Translations under genes and position numbers: made by a program
Notes under the pieces: generated by a model
Told to the model about the DNA's origin: nothing
Database searches by the model: none
What the model saw: the letters and a program-made list of their open reading frames with translations, nothing else
Source: JBNKDD01 sp050288085
Lineage (GTDB): Bacteria; Chloroflexota; Anaerolineae; Aggregatilineales; UBA3940
Direction of reading: 5' to 3'
Length of the DNA: 19,321 nt
Assembly: GCA_050288085.1 (NCBI GenBank)
Contig: JBNKDD010000090.1
Span: forward strand, 1-19,321
In this document: in pieces, positions 19,272-19,321 of the stretch
How the letters are laid out: every line of letters starts with the position of its first letter
Numbering within the stretch: position 1 is the first letter of the stretch

Positions 19272-19321
19272 TGTGTATCACTTTCTGAGCCTGTATTGTT
19301 ATGGCTGTTATGCTCATCATA

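Noticed and set aside
1..19321. CRISPR array, tRNA, rRNA, transposase or integrase
   Set aside because: No regularly spaced direct repeats, cloverleaf-like segments or transposase motifs were seen in the intergenic stretches. This was a reading by eye, not a scan with a covariance model.

Overview
The window looks like a bacterial chromosome segment of moderate GC. It most likely comes from a Chloroflexota-type (Anaerolineae-like) organism or another deep environmental lineage. That placement is an inference from the kinds of genes present, from mraY lying outside any cell-division cluster, and from two short palindromic repeats of a type I associate with such genomes; no rRNA or other decisive marker is present. 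Conserved housekeeping and metabolic genes (asnS end, mraY, kynU, amidase, Gfo/Idh oxidoreductase, MerR and nitroreductase) are G+C-rich. The accessory genes between them (toxin-antitoxin, restriction-modification, small membrane proteins, ArsR/monooxygenase/ACT) read visibly more A+T-rich.

Layout. 1-210: 3' end of asparaginyl-tRNA synthetase (+). 225-249: a hairpin repeat. 301-1878 (+): a compact four-gene accessory run of solo HicB-like protein, unknown 248-aa protein, DUF433 antitoxin and DUF5615 PIN-like toxin. 2007-2894 (-): CPBP membrane protease with a strong terminator. 3265-3759 (+): two-TM SHOCT protein with its own promoter. 7048-3777 (-): mraY, kynU (1 bp apart), a small membrane protein, then a membrane-anchored coiled-coil protein with a HEPN/DUF4145-like end. 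8084-7149 (-) and 8172-9680 (+): divergent type II restriction endonuclease and DNA methyltransferase whose promoters share one GTATAC core. 12506-9728 (-): Gfo/Idh/MocA oxidoreductase and amidase, separated by a 22-bp perfect palindrome. 12712-14250 (+): DUF1566 lipoprotein. 15503-14463 (-): DUF368 polyprenyl-phosphate transporter (PopT type). 16763-15989 (-): ABM-fold monooxygenase and tandem-ACT protein, divergent from an ArsR-type regulator (16911-17609, +). 19271-17693 (-): MerR regulator and ferredoxin-nitroreductase fusion.

The least expected finding is two gene tails hidden in apparently empty DNA, both on the minus strand. One is a diverged 3' end of a second ferredoxin-nitroreductase (15852-15997), caught between the ACT gene and a terminator. 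The other is a 53-codon start-less reading frame ending DPDENLFYFGSP (14308-14469), abutting the DUF368 gene. Both suggest that operons here lost a distal gene by internal deletion.

Functional links. MraY and the DUF368 protein both act on undecaprenyl phosphate. The R-M pair and the DUF433/DUF5615 pair are self-maintaining or defence modules. The regulator-enzyme pairs near the right end look like small-molecule or redox response units. No CRISPR array, tRNA, rRNA or transposase was seen.
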